NCBI RefSeq assembly: GCF_001187505.1
Contig: NZ_CP012150.1
Coordinates: 6,172,048-6,236,047, forward strand
Origin: Mycolicibacterium goodii
GTDB taxonomy: Bacteria > Actinomycetota > Actinomycetes > Mycobacteriales > Mycobacteriaceae
Direction: 5' to 3'
Length of the DNA: 64,000 bases
Position 1 is the stretch's first letter; every line of letters begins with the position of its first letter. This document shows positions 46,901 through 53,996 of the stretch, piece by piece. Position numbers and translations under genes: made by a program. The notes under the pieces were generated by a model that saw nothing but the letters and a program-made list of their open reading frames with translations, was not told the DNA's origin and ran no database searches.

Positions 46901-47460
46901 CGGGCAAGTCGAGCCTGCTCTCGGCGCTGTGCGGCCTGGTCGGCCACACCGGGCAGATCCGGTGGAACGGTGTCGAAGTCGACGATCCCCAGATCTTCCT
47001 GCGTCCCGGCCGGGTGGCCCACGTGGCGCAGGTGCCTCGGGTGCTGTCGGGTTCGTTCGCCGACAACATCCGGCTCGACCACCGCCGCGAGATCGATCGG
47101 GCCATCGCCGATGCGCGCCTGGATCAGGACATCGCCGAGGCGGGCGGTGCCGACGCCCTCGTCGGCCACCGCGGAGTGCGGCTGTCCGGCGGGCAGGTGC
47201 AGCGGCTCGCGCTCGCGCGGGCCCTGGCGGTCGAACCGGAATTGCTTCTCGCCGATGATATTTCCAGCGCCGTGGACGCCACCACCGAGGTCGAGCTGTG
47301 GGCGCGGCTGCGTGCACGCGGGGTCACCGTGCTCGGGGCCTCGTCGAAGCGGGCCGCGCTGGCGCAAGCCGACCGTGTTGTCGTCCTCGTCGACGGTGAG
47401 ATCGCCGCTTCCGGAACGTGGGCCGATCTCGCACCGACGTGGAGTCACCTGGCCGGTTGA
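43954..47460 (+). CDS. Fused ABC exporter (TMD-NBD-TMD-NBD) with one degenerate site
   Basis: The protein is 1168 residues, two ABC exporter halves in one chain. NBD1: Walker A GRTGSGKS at 375-382, signature degenerate (LSAGE, 478-482), Walker B with Asp502-Glu503, and an H-loop in IAHRLS. NBD2: Walker A GQVGSGKS at 979-986, good signature LSGGQ (1077-1081), but Walker B is Asp-Asp (1101-1102) in place of Asp-Glu, and the H-loop His is missing (GASSKRA). So one ATP site (NBD1 Walker with NBD2 signature) is complete and the other is dead, as in heterodimeric exporters. Each TMD has about six helices. The cargo is unknown. Confidence 0.9.
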   Translation: MTTTTDRRGTRPARTTGVPTDPDRTVDLRRLRGLGAVVALTAMVIAAVLQSLGTVVIGRLAANPVGTTVAVLAGCLLGYAVLDTAGRTIWASVSDRAEGKLRRDLLSVALNQPLHRLSEQAVGEILDRVDDDTHEVGALVRGQLWDSMRTVVSIVPMWIVAGLTWWPAWIVFPVVAPVTVFAIRPLLRELSERKVAEERAWTDHAAAMEEGIAARDDLRTSLGQAYLLRRCAELSREIQRRFGAVVAIESRVTTRAGGLLHAFLGGVVIAGVALVSGGGLGVAQLVTLFLVSATLVNEIAQLARQLPELQAGMGAVIRLRQLAAGEAEATGGQPVPHGPVDIEFRNLHFTYAESGFTLDGIDLRVPAGATCAFVGRTGSGKSTLASLVSRAVDPQRGSVFLGGVDVVDIDLHQLRAAVGVLTQRTEILAGTLAENIALFADLPRERVRDAVAELELTDWVDSLPAGLDTLLGPGGTTLSAGEEQLVAFARLLVRNVRVVVLDEATARMDPHTEARVVRAADRLLTGRTGILIAHRLSTVARADQIVVLDRGHIVEQGPRSELQARPGPFRRLLDSAGVHHGATATPEPDGAVGGARRQGPPPEQPDIDGGPGLLRGIAHMVRTYPTWGLLGASLFMLTGLIGATGALSSFLWGHVVQELTDGHTPVVFAVAVVVSIVSEPFMLAWAVRRFLPWWSACSLRIRMTVLDAQTRQHRLPRTPPGEVMSRVLDSDRFLRYADRCNDVVAGLVIVVIASLLGGTVIAGVILLAVMVAAATTSVAGRPLAGRSAAAASATRADFGRALVSALECVRTVKLAAATGDVHAHLDRVDGDRVGAAVREHRVQSVLFGVPVVMVQLGVVAAWLVYLLHGWNLATALLVSGAVAGFDYFGSVAGAVITEAPGTRAWQQATSRFAGGADLMDVPAGVDVVTGAAPPPPPPSRTPLQRLELRDLTAVHDDGTRGVGGVDLTLQAGELVLLLGQVGSGKSSLLSALCGLVGHTGQIRWNGVEVDDPQIFLRPGRVAHVAQVPRVLSGSFADNIRLDHRREIDRAIADARLDQDIAEAGGADALVGHRGVRLSGGQVQRLALARALAVEPELLLADDISSAVDATTEVELWARLRARGVTVLGASSKRAALAQADRVVVLVDGEIAASGTWADLAPTWSHLAG

Positions 47461-47470
47461 CACAGGTTCT

Positions 47471-47489
47471 ACAGAAAATTGTCTATATT
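47471..47489 (+). promoter_or_regulatory. GntR gene promoter and predicted operator
   Basis: ACAGAA-AATT-GTCTAT (47471-47486) matches the inverted repeat at 49376-49391 ahead of the acyl-CoA dehydrogenase. It overlaps TATATT (47484-47489), a good -10 box only six bases ahead of GTG 47496. That spacing would put transcription start at the start codon, so the mRNA may be leaderless. A TTGACA lies at 47457-47462 but is 21 bases from the -10. Confidence 0.55.
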
Positions 47490-47495
47490 CGAACC

Positions 47496-48173
47496 GTGAA
47501 ACCGACGGCCGACCGCAAGCGCACCCCACCGCTTCGGCTCAGCGACCTCGCGGCTGCCCACGTGCGTGAGCTCATCGTGTCGGGTCAGCTCCGCGCCGGT
47601 GAGTTCATCCGGCCTGAGACGGTGGCCGACGAACTCGGCATCAGCGCCACCCCGGCGCGTGAGGGGCTTCTGCTCCTGCAGACCGAGGGTTTCCTCACCG
47701 TCGAGCCTCGGCGCGGCTTCTCGGTGACCGCCTTGTCCAGCGAGGACATTCGCGACGTCTATGACGCGCAGGCCCTGCTGGGCGGCGAGCTGACGGCACG
47801 CGCCGCGGACCTGATCACGCCTGAATTGGTGGCAGAGCTCGAACGGGTTCAGTCCGACCTGGAACAGGCAGCTGCGGCAAAGGATTACGACGCCGTCGAA
47901 CGCCTCAACCACCATTTCCACCAGACGATCTACCGGCTGGCCGGATCCCGGAAGATCCGGTGGTTGATCAAGGCAACGTTGCCCTATGCCCCGCGGAAGT
48001 TCTTCGCCGCGGTCGAAGGGTGGCCAGAGGCGTCGGCGCACGATCACCGCGCGATCATCGAGCATCTGCGCTCCGGCGACGCCGAGGCCGCCAGAGAGGC
48101 CATGGCGCAACACATCCGGCGCGCGGGTACCCTGCTGGCCGAGCACCTCGCCGCGAGCGGAACACTGGGCTGA
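47496..48173 (+). CDS. GntR-family regulator (FCD type)
   Basis: The protein is 225 residues. The winged helix is clear (LAAAHVRELIVSGQLRAGEF; ELGISATPAREGLLLLQTEG). The FCD domain has LGGELTARAADLI and HHFHQTIYRLAG with the metal histidines, and a further His in HDHRAIIEHL. GTG 47496 is chosen because of the adjacent -10 box. It is convergent to the acyl-CoA dehydrogenase gene, whose promoter carries the same predicted operator, so the ligand may be an acyl-CoA or acid handled by that enzyme. Confidence 0.9.
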   Translation: MKPTADRKRTPPLRLSDLAAAHVRELIVSGQLRAGEFIRPETVADELGISATPAREGLLLLQTEGFLTVEPRRGFSVTALSSEDIRDVYDAQALLGGELTARAADLITPELVAELERVQSDLEQAAAAKDYDAVERLNHHFHQTIYRLAGSRKIRWLIKATLPYAPRKFFAAVEGWPEASAHDHRAIIEHLRSGDAEAAREAMAQHIRRAGTLLAEHLAASGTLG

Positions 48174-48202
48174 ACCGCTTGGTCCGGTGAGTCCGACGGC
48201 GT

Positions 48203-49357
48203 TCAGATGTCGAGACCCCCGCGCGCGACGAGTTGTTTGGCGATCACGTTGCGCTGGATCTCGTTGGTGCCCTCCCCGACGATCATCAGCGGTGCGTCAC
48301 GGAAATACCGTTCGACGTCGTACTCGGTGGAATAGCCGTACCCGCCGTGTACGCGAACGGCATCGAGAGCGATCTGCATCGCCGTCTCGGACGCGAACAA
48401 CTTGGCCATGCCGGCCTCCATGTCGCAGCGCTGTCCCGAGTCGAACTTCTCGGCCGCACTGAGCAACAGCGACCGCGCCGCGAAGAGCTTGGTTCCCATG
48501 TCGGCCAACATGTTTCCGACGGACTGATGTTGCCAGATCGGCTTGCCGAAGCTCTCCCGCTCCTGGGAGTACCGCAGCGCGTCCTCGAACGCCGCACGGG
48601 CCACGCCGGTGGCTCGGGCCGCGACCTGCAACCGGCCCACCTCAAGGCCTTTCATCATCTGCGCGAACCCGCGCCCCTCCTCGTCACCGAGCAGCGAGGA
48701 GACCGGAACCCGGGCGTCGGTGAAGTTGAGCTCGCAGCTCTCCACACCCTTGTAGCCGAGCTTCGGCAGATCCCTGGACACGTCGAAACCAGGAACCTTC
48801 TCCACCAGCAGAATCGACACGCCCTTGTGTGCCGGTTGCGCCTGCGGATCGGTCTTGCACAGAAGCGCCACCAGGTCTGAGCGCCGCGCGTTCGAGATCC
48901 AGGTCTTGCTTCCGTTGATCACGTACTCGTCGCCGTCCCGACGCGCCACGGTGCGCATGGCCTGCAGGTCGGATCCACCGCCCGGTTCGGTGAGCGCCAT
49001 CGTGGCCCGCAGTTCGCCGGTGGCCATGCGTGGCAGATACTTCTGTTTCTGCTCCTCGGTGCCGAACAGCAACAGCAATTTGGACACCACCGTGTGGCCG
49101 CCCATGGCGCCGGCCAGGCTCATCCAGCCCCGGGCCAGTTCCTCGGCCACCTGGACATAACAGGGCATCGACACCGCCCCGAACCCGTACGGCTCCGGGA
49201 TCGCGAGCCCGAAGACGCCGATCTCCTTCATCGTCTCGATCAGTTCTTCGGGATAGGTGTTGGCGTGCTCCAACTCCCGGACCACCGGCTTGACCTGCTT
49301 CTCGACGAACTCGTGAACCGTCTTGACGATGGTTTCCTCTTCGGCAGTCAGCGCCAT
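48203..49357 (-). CDS. Acyl-CoA dehydrogenase
   Basis: The protein is 384 residues, the normal length. It oxidises an acyl-CoA to the 2-enoyl-CoA with FAD. ALTEPGGGSDLQAM binds FAD near residue 125, and WISNARRSD follows. The C-terminal ACAD signature is seen in HGGYGYSTEYDVERYFRDA, and the catalytic Glu is in IVGEGTNEIQRNVIAK. The chain-length or branch specificity cannot be read. Control by the neighbouring GntR protein is predicted from the shared operator at 49376. Confidence 0.93.
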   Translation of the reverse strand: MALTAEEETIVKTVHEFVEKQVKPVVRELEHANTYPEELIETMKEIGVFGLAIPEPYGFGAVSMPCYVQVAEELARGWMSLAGAMGGHTVVSKLLLLFGTEEQKQKYLPRMATGELRATMALTEPGGGSDLQAMRTVARRDGDEYVINGSKTWISNARRSDLVALLCKTDPQAQPAHKGVSILLVEKVPGFDVSRDLPKLGYKGVESCELNFTDARVPVSSLLGDEEGRGFAQMMKGLEVGRLQVAARATGVARAAFEDALRYSQERESFGKPIWQHQSVGNMLADMGTKLFAARSLLLSAAEKFDSGQRCDMEAGMAKLFASETAMQIALDAVRVHGGYGYSTEYDVERYFRDAPLMIVGEGTNEIQRNVIAKQLVARGGLDI

Positions 49358-49375
49358 GTCCTCGCTCCGTTCTCT

Positions 49376-49391
49376 ATAGAAAATATTCTAT
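49376..49391. promoter_or_regulatory. Predicted operator of the FCD-type GntR regulator
   Basis: ATAGAA-AATA-TTCTAT is a perfect inverted repeat 18 bases ahead of the acyl-CoA dehydrogenase start on the minus strand. It matches ACAGAA-N4-GTCTAT ahead of the GntR gene at 47471. The AT-rich half-sites could also overlap the -10 box. Confidence 0.6.
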
Positions 49392-49526
49392 GGATGAGTT
49401 TGATCGGAATGCAACGCCTCGACGTACCGATGCCTTCGGCCACGCACCCGCCGCGGCGGCCACGACCCGAGGACTACGGATTTTCCGTGGTCCCTGGCCA
49501 CTCCCCTAGGTGCCATCGTCTTGCAC

Positions 49527-49922
49527 ATGAAGGACGTCTTGATACTCGGTGGAGGATTCGCCGGCGTCTGGAGCGCGGCGGGCGCGGTCCGACTGACTCG
49601 GTCCGTGGGTGACACGGACCTGCGCGTGCGACTGATCAGCAACGGCAACGACTTGGTGGTCCGCCCGCGACTCTACGAGCCCAATCCCGACAAGATGCGC
49701 ATCGGCCTCGACCGCCTGCTCGGCCCCATCGGCGTCAACCGCATCAATGCTCGCGTCGAGTCCATCGACGTCGATGCCCGGCGCGTCACCGCGATCGTCG
49801 AGAAAGGCGGTCCGGAAGCGAAAGCGATGAAGCAGGCCATCAACACCCAGTGGATCTACCCACCCGCCGATTCCGCTGAGCAGCTGCTGGCCGAGGCCGG
49901 CCAGTTCAGCAACGGCGCCTGA
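49527..49922 (+). pseudogene. NAD(P)H dehydrogenase-like flavoprotein with an internal deletion
   Basis: The 131-residue frame joins two ends of a much longer protein. Residues 1-95 look like the N-terminus of a pyridine-nucleotide-disulphide/NDH-like flavoprotein (VLILGGGFAGVWSAAGAVRL; VVRPRLYEPNPDKMRI). The last 35 residues (AKAMKQAINTQWIYPPAD) look like the far C-terminus of the same family. The NADH-binding domain between them, roughly 250 residues, is missing without loss of frame. It cannot be a working oxidoreductase. An intact paralogue follows 15 bases downstream. Confidence 0.7.
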
Positions 49923-49936
49923 CCGAGGAGAAACAG

Positions 49937-51103
49937 GTGAGCACCACCACCCGCGTCGTGGTCGTCGGCGGCGGATACGCCGGGGTCCTGGCCGCCAACC
50001 GGCTGTGCCAACGCGCCGACATCGACGTCACCATGGTGAACCCGCGGCCGCAGTTCGTCGAACGAATCCGCCTGCACCAGTTGGTCGCCGGCAACGACGA
50101 CGCCATCGAGGACTATTCGGCGGTACTGGCCGACTCGGTGAAACTCGCGGTCGACTGCGCCGTACGTATCGACGCCGGTGTGCGGAAGCTGCGCCTGGCA
50201 TCCGGCAGCAGCCTCGACTACGACTACCTGATCTATGCCGTCGGCAGCACCGCCCCGGTGCCGGCATCGGTGCCCGGCGCCGCTGAGTTCGCCTACCCGT
50301 TGGGCGAATTCGAGTCCGCGAATCGCCTGGCCGCACGACTGGCCGACGTTCCGCTGCAAGCGCCGATCGTCGTGGTCGGTGGCGGTCTGACGGGCATCGA
50401 GGCCGCCGCCGAATTCGCCGAGGCGGGCCGTAGCGTCACCCTGGTCACCGGCGCCCTCGGCCCGTCATTGGCCAAGGGTGGACGCAGATCGGTGGCCAAC
50501 CGCCTGACGAAGTTGGGCGTCACCGTGCTCGACAACGCCACGGTCACACGCGTCGAAAAGGACGGAATCCTCCTGCGCGACGGCACGAGAATACCGAGTA
50601 CAGCCACGGTGTGGACCGCCGGCTTCGGCGTGCCTACGCTGGCCGCTGACAGCGGTCTGCGTACCGACCGGCTCGGCCGGCTACTCACCGACGAAACCCT
50701 CACCAGCGTCGACGATCCGACGATCATCGCCGCCGGCGATGCGGCATCTCCCTCGGGGGTTCCGTTGCGAATGAGCTGCCAGCTCGCCATGCCCCTGGGA
50801 TCCCACGCCGCCGACACCCTCCTGGCGCGCCTCGACGGCAGGAAGCCGAAGGACCTCAATCCGGCCTCGGTTGGTCAGTGCATCAGCCTGGGCCGCCATG
50901 CCGGCACCATCCAGATGGCGCACTTCAATGACGAGGCCCTGCCGATGCATATCGGCGGTCGCCTCGCCGCCACGATCAAGGAATCGGTGTGCAAGGGCAC
51001 GGTGTCGTTCCTGGCCAAGGAAGCCCGCAAACCGGGCAGCTACTTCTGGCCCAGAGGCGGTCAGCGACAGAAGAATTTGACGAAAGGGAATTTCAGTGTC
51101 TGA
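49937..51103 (+). CDS. FAD-dependent NDH-2-like oxidoreductase
   Basis: The protein is 388 residues. The FAD site is VVVVGGGYAGVLAANRL, and the NAD(P)H site is IVVVGGGLTGIEAAAEFA near residue 140. The second FAD contact is TIIAAGDAA near residue 260. It resembles type II NADH dehydrogenase/AIF-like flavoproteins. There is no clear C-terminal membrane helix. GTG 49937 follows GAGGAG. It overlaps the cupin gene by eight bases, so they form an operon. The electron acceptor is unknown. Confidence 0.88.
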   Translation: MSTTTRVVVVGGGYAGVLAANRLCQRADIDVTMVNPRPQFVERIRLHQLVAGNDDAIEDYSAVLADSVKLAVDCAVRIDAGVRKLRLASGSSLDYDYLIYAVGSTAPVPASVPGAAEFAYPLGEFESANRLAARLADVPLQAPIVVVGGGLTGIEAAAEFAEAGRSVTLVTGALGPSLAKGGRRSVANRLTKLGVTVLDNATVTRVEKDGILLRDGTRIPSTATVWTAGFGVPTLAADSGLRTDRLGRLLTDETLTSVDDPTIIAAGDAASPSGVPLRMSCQLAMPLGSHAADTLLARLDGRKPKDLNPASVGQCISLGRHAGTIQMAHFNDEALPMHIGGRLAATIKESVCKGTVSFLAKEARKPGSYFWPRGGQRQKNLTKGNFSV

Positions 51104-51509
51104 TGTAATGGAAAAACTGATGTCGGCGATGACCGTCATCCAGTCGGTCAAGCCGCCCCACGTTCCCGAGGGCGCGGACGCGATGACCGCGATCATCGAA
51201 TGGGGCCCCGGCGACAAAGGCGCGCCGCCGCATCGTCATCCCGGCGGTCCGTGTTTCGGTTACGTCCTCGAAGGCGAGATGCTCTTCGAGCTCGAAGGCG
51301 AAGCGCCGCGGGTCATCAAGGCCGGTGAAGCGTTCTGGGAGCCGGGCGGTGACGTCATCCACTACTCCGACGGCAACAACCGCGACGACATCCCGCTGCG
51401 GTTTTTGGTGACCATGCTCTGCCAGCCGGGTGTGGACATGTTCGTCCTCGTCGACGACGCAGAACTCGAAGCCCGCAAAGACCGCCGCTTCCAACAGGGA
51501 CAGCGATGA
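51096..51509 (+). CDS. Cupin-domain protein
   Basis: The protein is 137 residues with one cupin barrel. The metal-binding motif 1 is seen in PPHRHPGGPCFGYVLEGEM and motif 2 in EPGGDVIHYSDGN, so histidines for a metal are present. The start (GTG 51096) lies inside the end of the NDH-like gene. Function unknown; cupins next to flavoproteins may be dioxygenases or sensors. Confidence 0.85.
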   Translation: MSDVMEKLMSAMTVIQSVKPPHVPEGADAMTAIIEWGPGDKGAPPHRHPGGPCFGYVLEGEMLFELEGEAPRVIKAGEAFWEPGGDVIHYSDGNNRDDIPLRFLVTMLCQPGVDMFVLVDDAELEARKDRRFQQGQR

Positions 51510-51640
51510 AGATCACCGTGGTTGGCGCCACCGGCCAGATCGGCGCGCAAGTCGTCGAGTTGCTCACGGCCGCAGGACATCACGTGATCGCGGCGTCCCG
51601 GTCCCCTGGCGTGGATGCCGTCGTGCTCCGGTCGCGCTGA
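51506..51640 (+). pseudogene. Truncated NmrA/SDR-like protein, 44 residues
   Basis: ATG 51506 overlaps the cupin stop (ATGA). The peptide begins MKITVVGATGQIGAQVVELL and AAGHHVIAASRSPGVDAVV, a perfect Rossmann N-terminus of an atypical SDR, but stops at residue 44. The last residues (GVDAVVLRSR) look like a jump to a later strand, so an internal deletion is likely here as well. It is followed by a hairpin. Confidence 0.7.
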
Positions 51641-51720
51641 GGTGCGAGTGCGCCTCGGAGAACCTGCATCGGGAAGACGCGCCTGACGTTCGGCGGCGCG
51701 TCTCTCCCGGTGCTCGCACC
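51641..51720. terminator. Large nested hairpin between convergent genes
   Basis: The outer arms GGTGCGAG (51641-51648) and CTCGCACC (51713-51720) are perfect. The inner arms CGGGAAGACGCGCC (51670-51683) and GGCGCGTCTCTCCCG (51695-51709) pair with one bulge. It begins directly after the stop of the truncated gene and lies ahead of the convergent acyl-CoA synthetase. The GTGCGAG arm end resembles the other hairpins in this window. Confidence 0.7.
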
Positions 51721-51733
51721 GCCCCGGGACGGC

Positions 51734-53281
51734 TCAGTGCGCCTTGTGCTGCCCGGCGCGGGCGCGCAGCACGTTCTTCTGGATCTTTCCCGTCGAGGTC
51801 TTCGGCAGCCGGTCGAACACCATCGTGCGCGGAACCTTGAAACCGGCGAGATGCTCCCGCAGGAACCAAGTCAGCTCATCGAACGTCACGTCGGACCCGT
51901 CACGCGGCGTGATGAACGCGACCGGCACCTCGCCCCACTTCTCGTCCGGCACACCGACAACCGCCGATTCCACCACCTCGGGGTGGCTGTCGATGACCTT
52001 CTCGATCTCGACCGACGCGATGTTCTCACCGCCGGAGATGATGATGTCCTTTGCCCTGTCCATGATTTCGACATAACCGTCGGGATGCATGACGGCGAGG
52101 TCACCGGTCAGGAAGTACCCGTTTCGGGTGGCGGCCGCCGTGGCGGCGTCGTCGTTGTAGTAACCGAGCATGACGTCGTTGCCGCGGGCCGCGATCTCCC
52201 CGATCGTGGAACCGTCGCGCGGCACGTCGGCACCGTCGGTGTCCATCACCCGCAACGGGTTGGCGATGATGTTGCCCACGCCTTGTCTGGCCCGCAGCTT
52301 CGCCACTTCGTCCGGCGGCAACTCGTCCCACTGCGGCTGCCACACATTCACCGCGACGGGCCCGTACGTCTCGGTCAATCCGTAGAGATGGGTGACGTCG
52401 AAACCCAGTGGCGTGAGACGAGCGAGCAGCGCCGGCGACGGCGGCGCACCGCCGGTGTCGACATGCACCCGCGCGGCCAGTGGTTGTGCCGAGGGGTCCT
52501 CGGCGATCATCGTCAACACCGTTGGCGCCGCGCTGAAATGGGTGATTCCGCCGGCGCGCAGCAACCGCCAGATCTCGGCCGAGTCGATCTGGCGCAGACA
52601 CACGTGGGTGCCCCCTGCCGCGCCGACCGCCCAGGTGAAACACCAACCGTTGCAGTGGAACATCGGCAACGTCCACAGATAGCCGGTCGAGGGGTCGAGG
52701 CGGGTGTGGTAGGCCATCGCGACTGCCTGCAGATAGGCACCGCGATGGTGGTACATCACCCCTTTGGGTCGGCCGGTGGTCCCCGAGGTGTAGTTGATGG
52801 CGAGCAGCTCGCGTTCGTCGACCTCGAGCCGATCCCGCGCCGACGCCACATCTGGCAGCCACGCATCGAATTCGTCGCCCTCGATCACCACATCGATCCC
52901 GGCATCGGCGGCCAGTTCACGGGCGCGATCCCCGAATTCGCGGGTGGCCACCAGCAGCCGGGCGTCGGAATGCCCGATGATGTACTGCATCTCCTCGAAT
53001 GCCAACCGGGTGTTGAGCGGAACCAACACCGCCGCACGGGCCGGCACCGCGTGATGTAGCGCCAACATGATGTGGCTGTTGGTGCACAGCGCGGCCACCC
53101 GGTCCCCGCGCTGCACTCCCGAGGAAGCCAAGGCCGAGGTGAGGAGATCACATCGATGGGCAAACTCCGCGTAGGTCAGTCTCAGCTCACCGTCGATGAC
53201 GGCGAGACGATCGGGAAATGCCTGGGCAGACCGCTGCAGGAGGCTGGTCGGCGACAACGCGGCGAAGGTGAAATCGGCCAT
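51734..53281 (-). CDS. Acyl-CoA synthetase (AMP-forming)
   Basis: The protein is 515 residues of the ANL superfamily. The P-loop is INYTSGTTGRPKGVMYHH near residue 160. Further motifs are LYGLTETYGP near residue 300, GYFLTGDLAV near 400 and DRAKDIIISGGENIASVEIE, with the catalytic Lys in PKTSTGKIQKNVLR near the end. It activates a carboxylic acid to its CoA thioester via an acyl-AMP. ATG 53281 gives MADFTFAAL; upstream frame is not supported. The acid is unknown, but medium or aromatic acids are common for this type. Confidence 0.92.
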   Translation of the reverse strand: MADFTFAALSPTSLLQRSAQAFPDRLAVIDGELRLTYAEFAHRCDLLTSALASSGVQRGDRVAALCTNSHIMLALHHAVPARAAVLVPLNTRLAFEEMQYIIGHSDARLLVATREFGDRARELAADAGIDVVIEGDEFDAWLPDVASARDRLEVDERELLAINYTSGTTGRPKGVMYHHRGAYLQAVAMAYHTRLDPSTGYLWTLPMFHCNGWCFTWAVGAAGGTHVCLRQIDSAEIWRLLRAGGITHFSAAPTVLTMIAEDPSAQPLAARVHVDTGGAPPSPALLARLTPLGFDVTHLYGLTETYGPVAVNVWQPQWDELPPDEVAKLRARQGVGNIIANPLRVMDTDGADVPRDGSTIGEIAARGNDVMLGYYNDDAATAAATRNGYFLTGDLAVMHPDGYVEIMDRAKDIIISGGENIASVEIEKVIDSHPEVVESAVVGVPDEKWGEVPVAFITPRDGSDVTFDELTWFLREHLAGFKVPRTMVFDRLPKTSTGKIQKNVLRARAGQHKAH

Positions 53282-53507
53282 CCTTGGACCGTACCGCTGT
53301 CGGTGAACGGCGTGGTCACGATCACGTGACGCATCCGCACAGCCGCGGCCGCGCACAATCCGGCCGCTGCAGGAGACATCGCGAATTTCTCGGTGCTGCA
53401 ACCGTTTTCACACACCTGTCGGTATCTTGCCTGCCGGGTGTCTTTCTCGTCGTCGTTTCACTAAGCTCGACCCTGTCGTCCGATCAGCGCATGAAAGGAC
53501 TCATGAC

Positions 53508-53996
53508 GTGAGAATCGTCAAACGCGTGCAACCACCCGCGGGGTTGAGCCGGTTGCTGTTCCGGGCACCGATCGCGATGTTCCGGGCCAATCTCGGGTGG
53601 TTGTTCGGCAACCGAATCCTGCTGCTGCACCACATCGGCCGGGTGACCGGCAAAAACCGCGAAGTGGTGCTCGAAGTCGTCGAACACGACCCACAGACCG
53701 GTGCATACACCGTCGCCTCGGGATGGGGTTCCGCAGCCGCCTGGTACCGCAACGTGCTCGCCAAACCCCAAGTCACGATCGAGGCCGGGCGGCGCACCAT
53801 CGCGGTGACGGCCGTGCCCCTGAGCCAGGCCGAAGGCGCCGACATCTTCGCCCGCTACGCCATGCGCCACCGGATCCTCGCGCGCTACCTGCTGCCCCGG
53901 TTGATGGGGTTCTCCGTCGACGGATCTCTCGACGACTTCCGCGCCGCCGGCGAGCAGATACCGTTCATCCGGTTCATTCCCCGGGTGCCGGGATGA
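53508..53996 (+). CDS. Ddn-family nitroreductase-like protein
   Basis: The protein is 162 residues of the F420-dependent Ddn/nitroreductase group. LLLHHIGRVTGKNREVVLEVVE and GWGSAAAWYRNVLAKPQV are the F420-binding parts. The N-terminal arm (residues 1-35) is arginine-rich and hydrophobic, as in membrane-associated Ddn proteins. GTG 53508 has AAAGGA upstream. Its stop overlaps the next gene's ATG, so they are coupled. Confidence 0.85.
   Translation: MRIVKRVQPPAGLSRLLFRAPIAMFRANLGWLFGNRILLLHHIGRVTGKNREVVLEVVEHDPQTGAYTVASGWGSAAAWYRNVLAKPQVTIEAGRRTIAVTAVPLSQAEGADIFARYAMRHRILARYLLPRLMGFSVDGSLDDFRAAGEQIPFIRFIPRVPG

Noticed and set aside
45088..47529. 813-residue minus-strand frame across the ABC exporter
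   Set aside because: Antisense shadow of a high-GC gene, His/Arg/Gln-rich with no domain; the plus strand has full ABC motifs.
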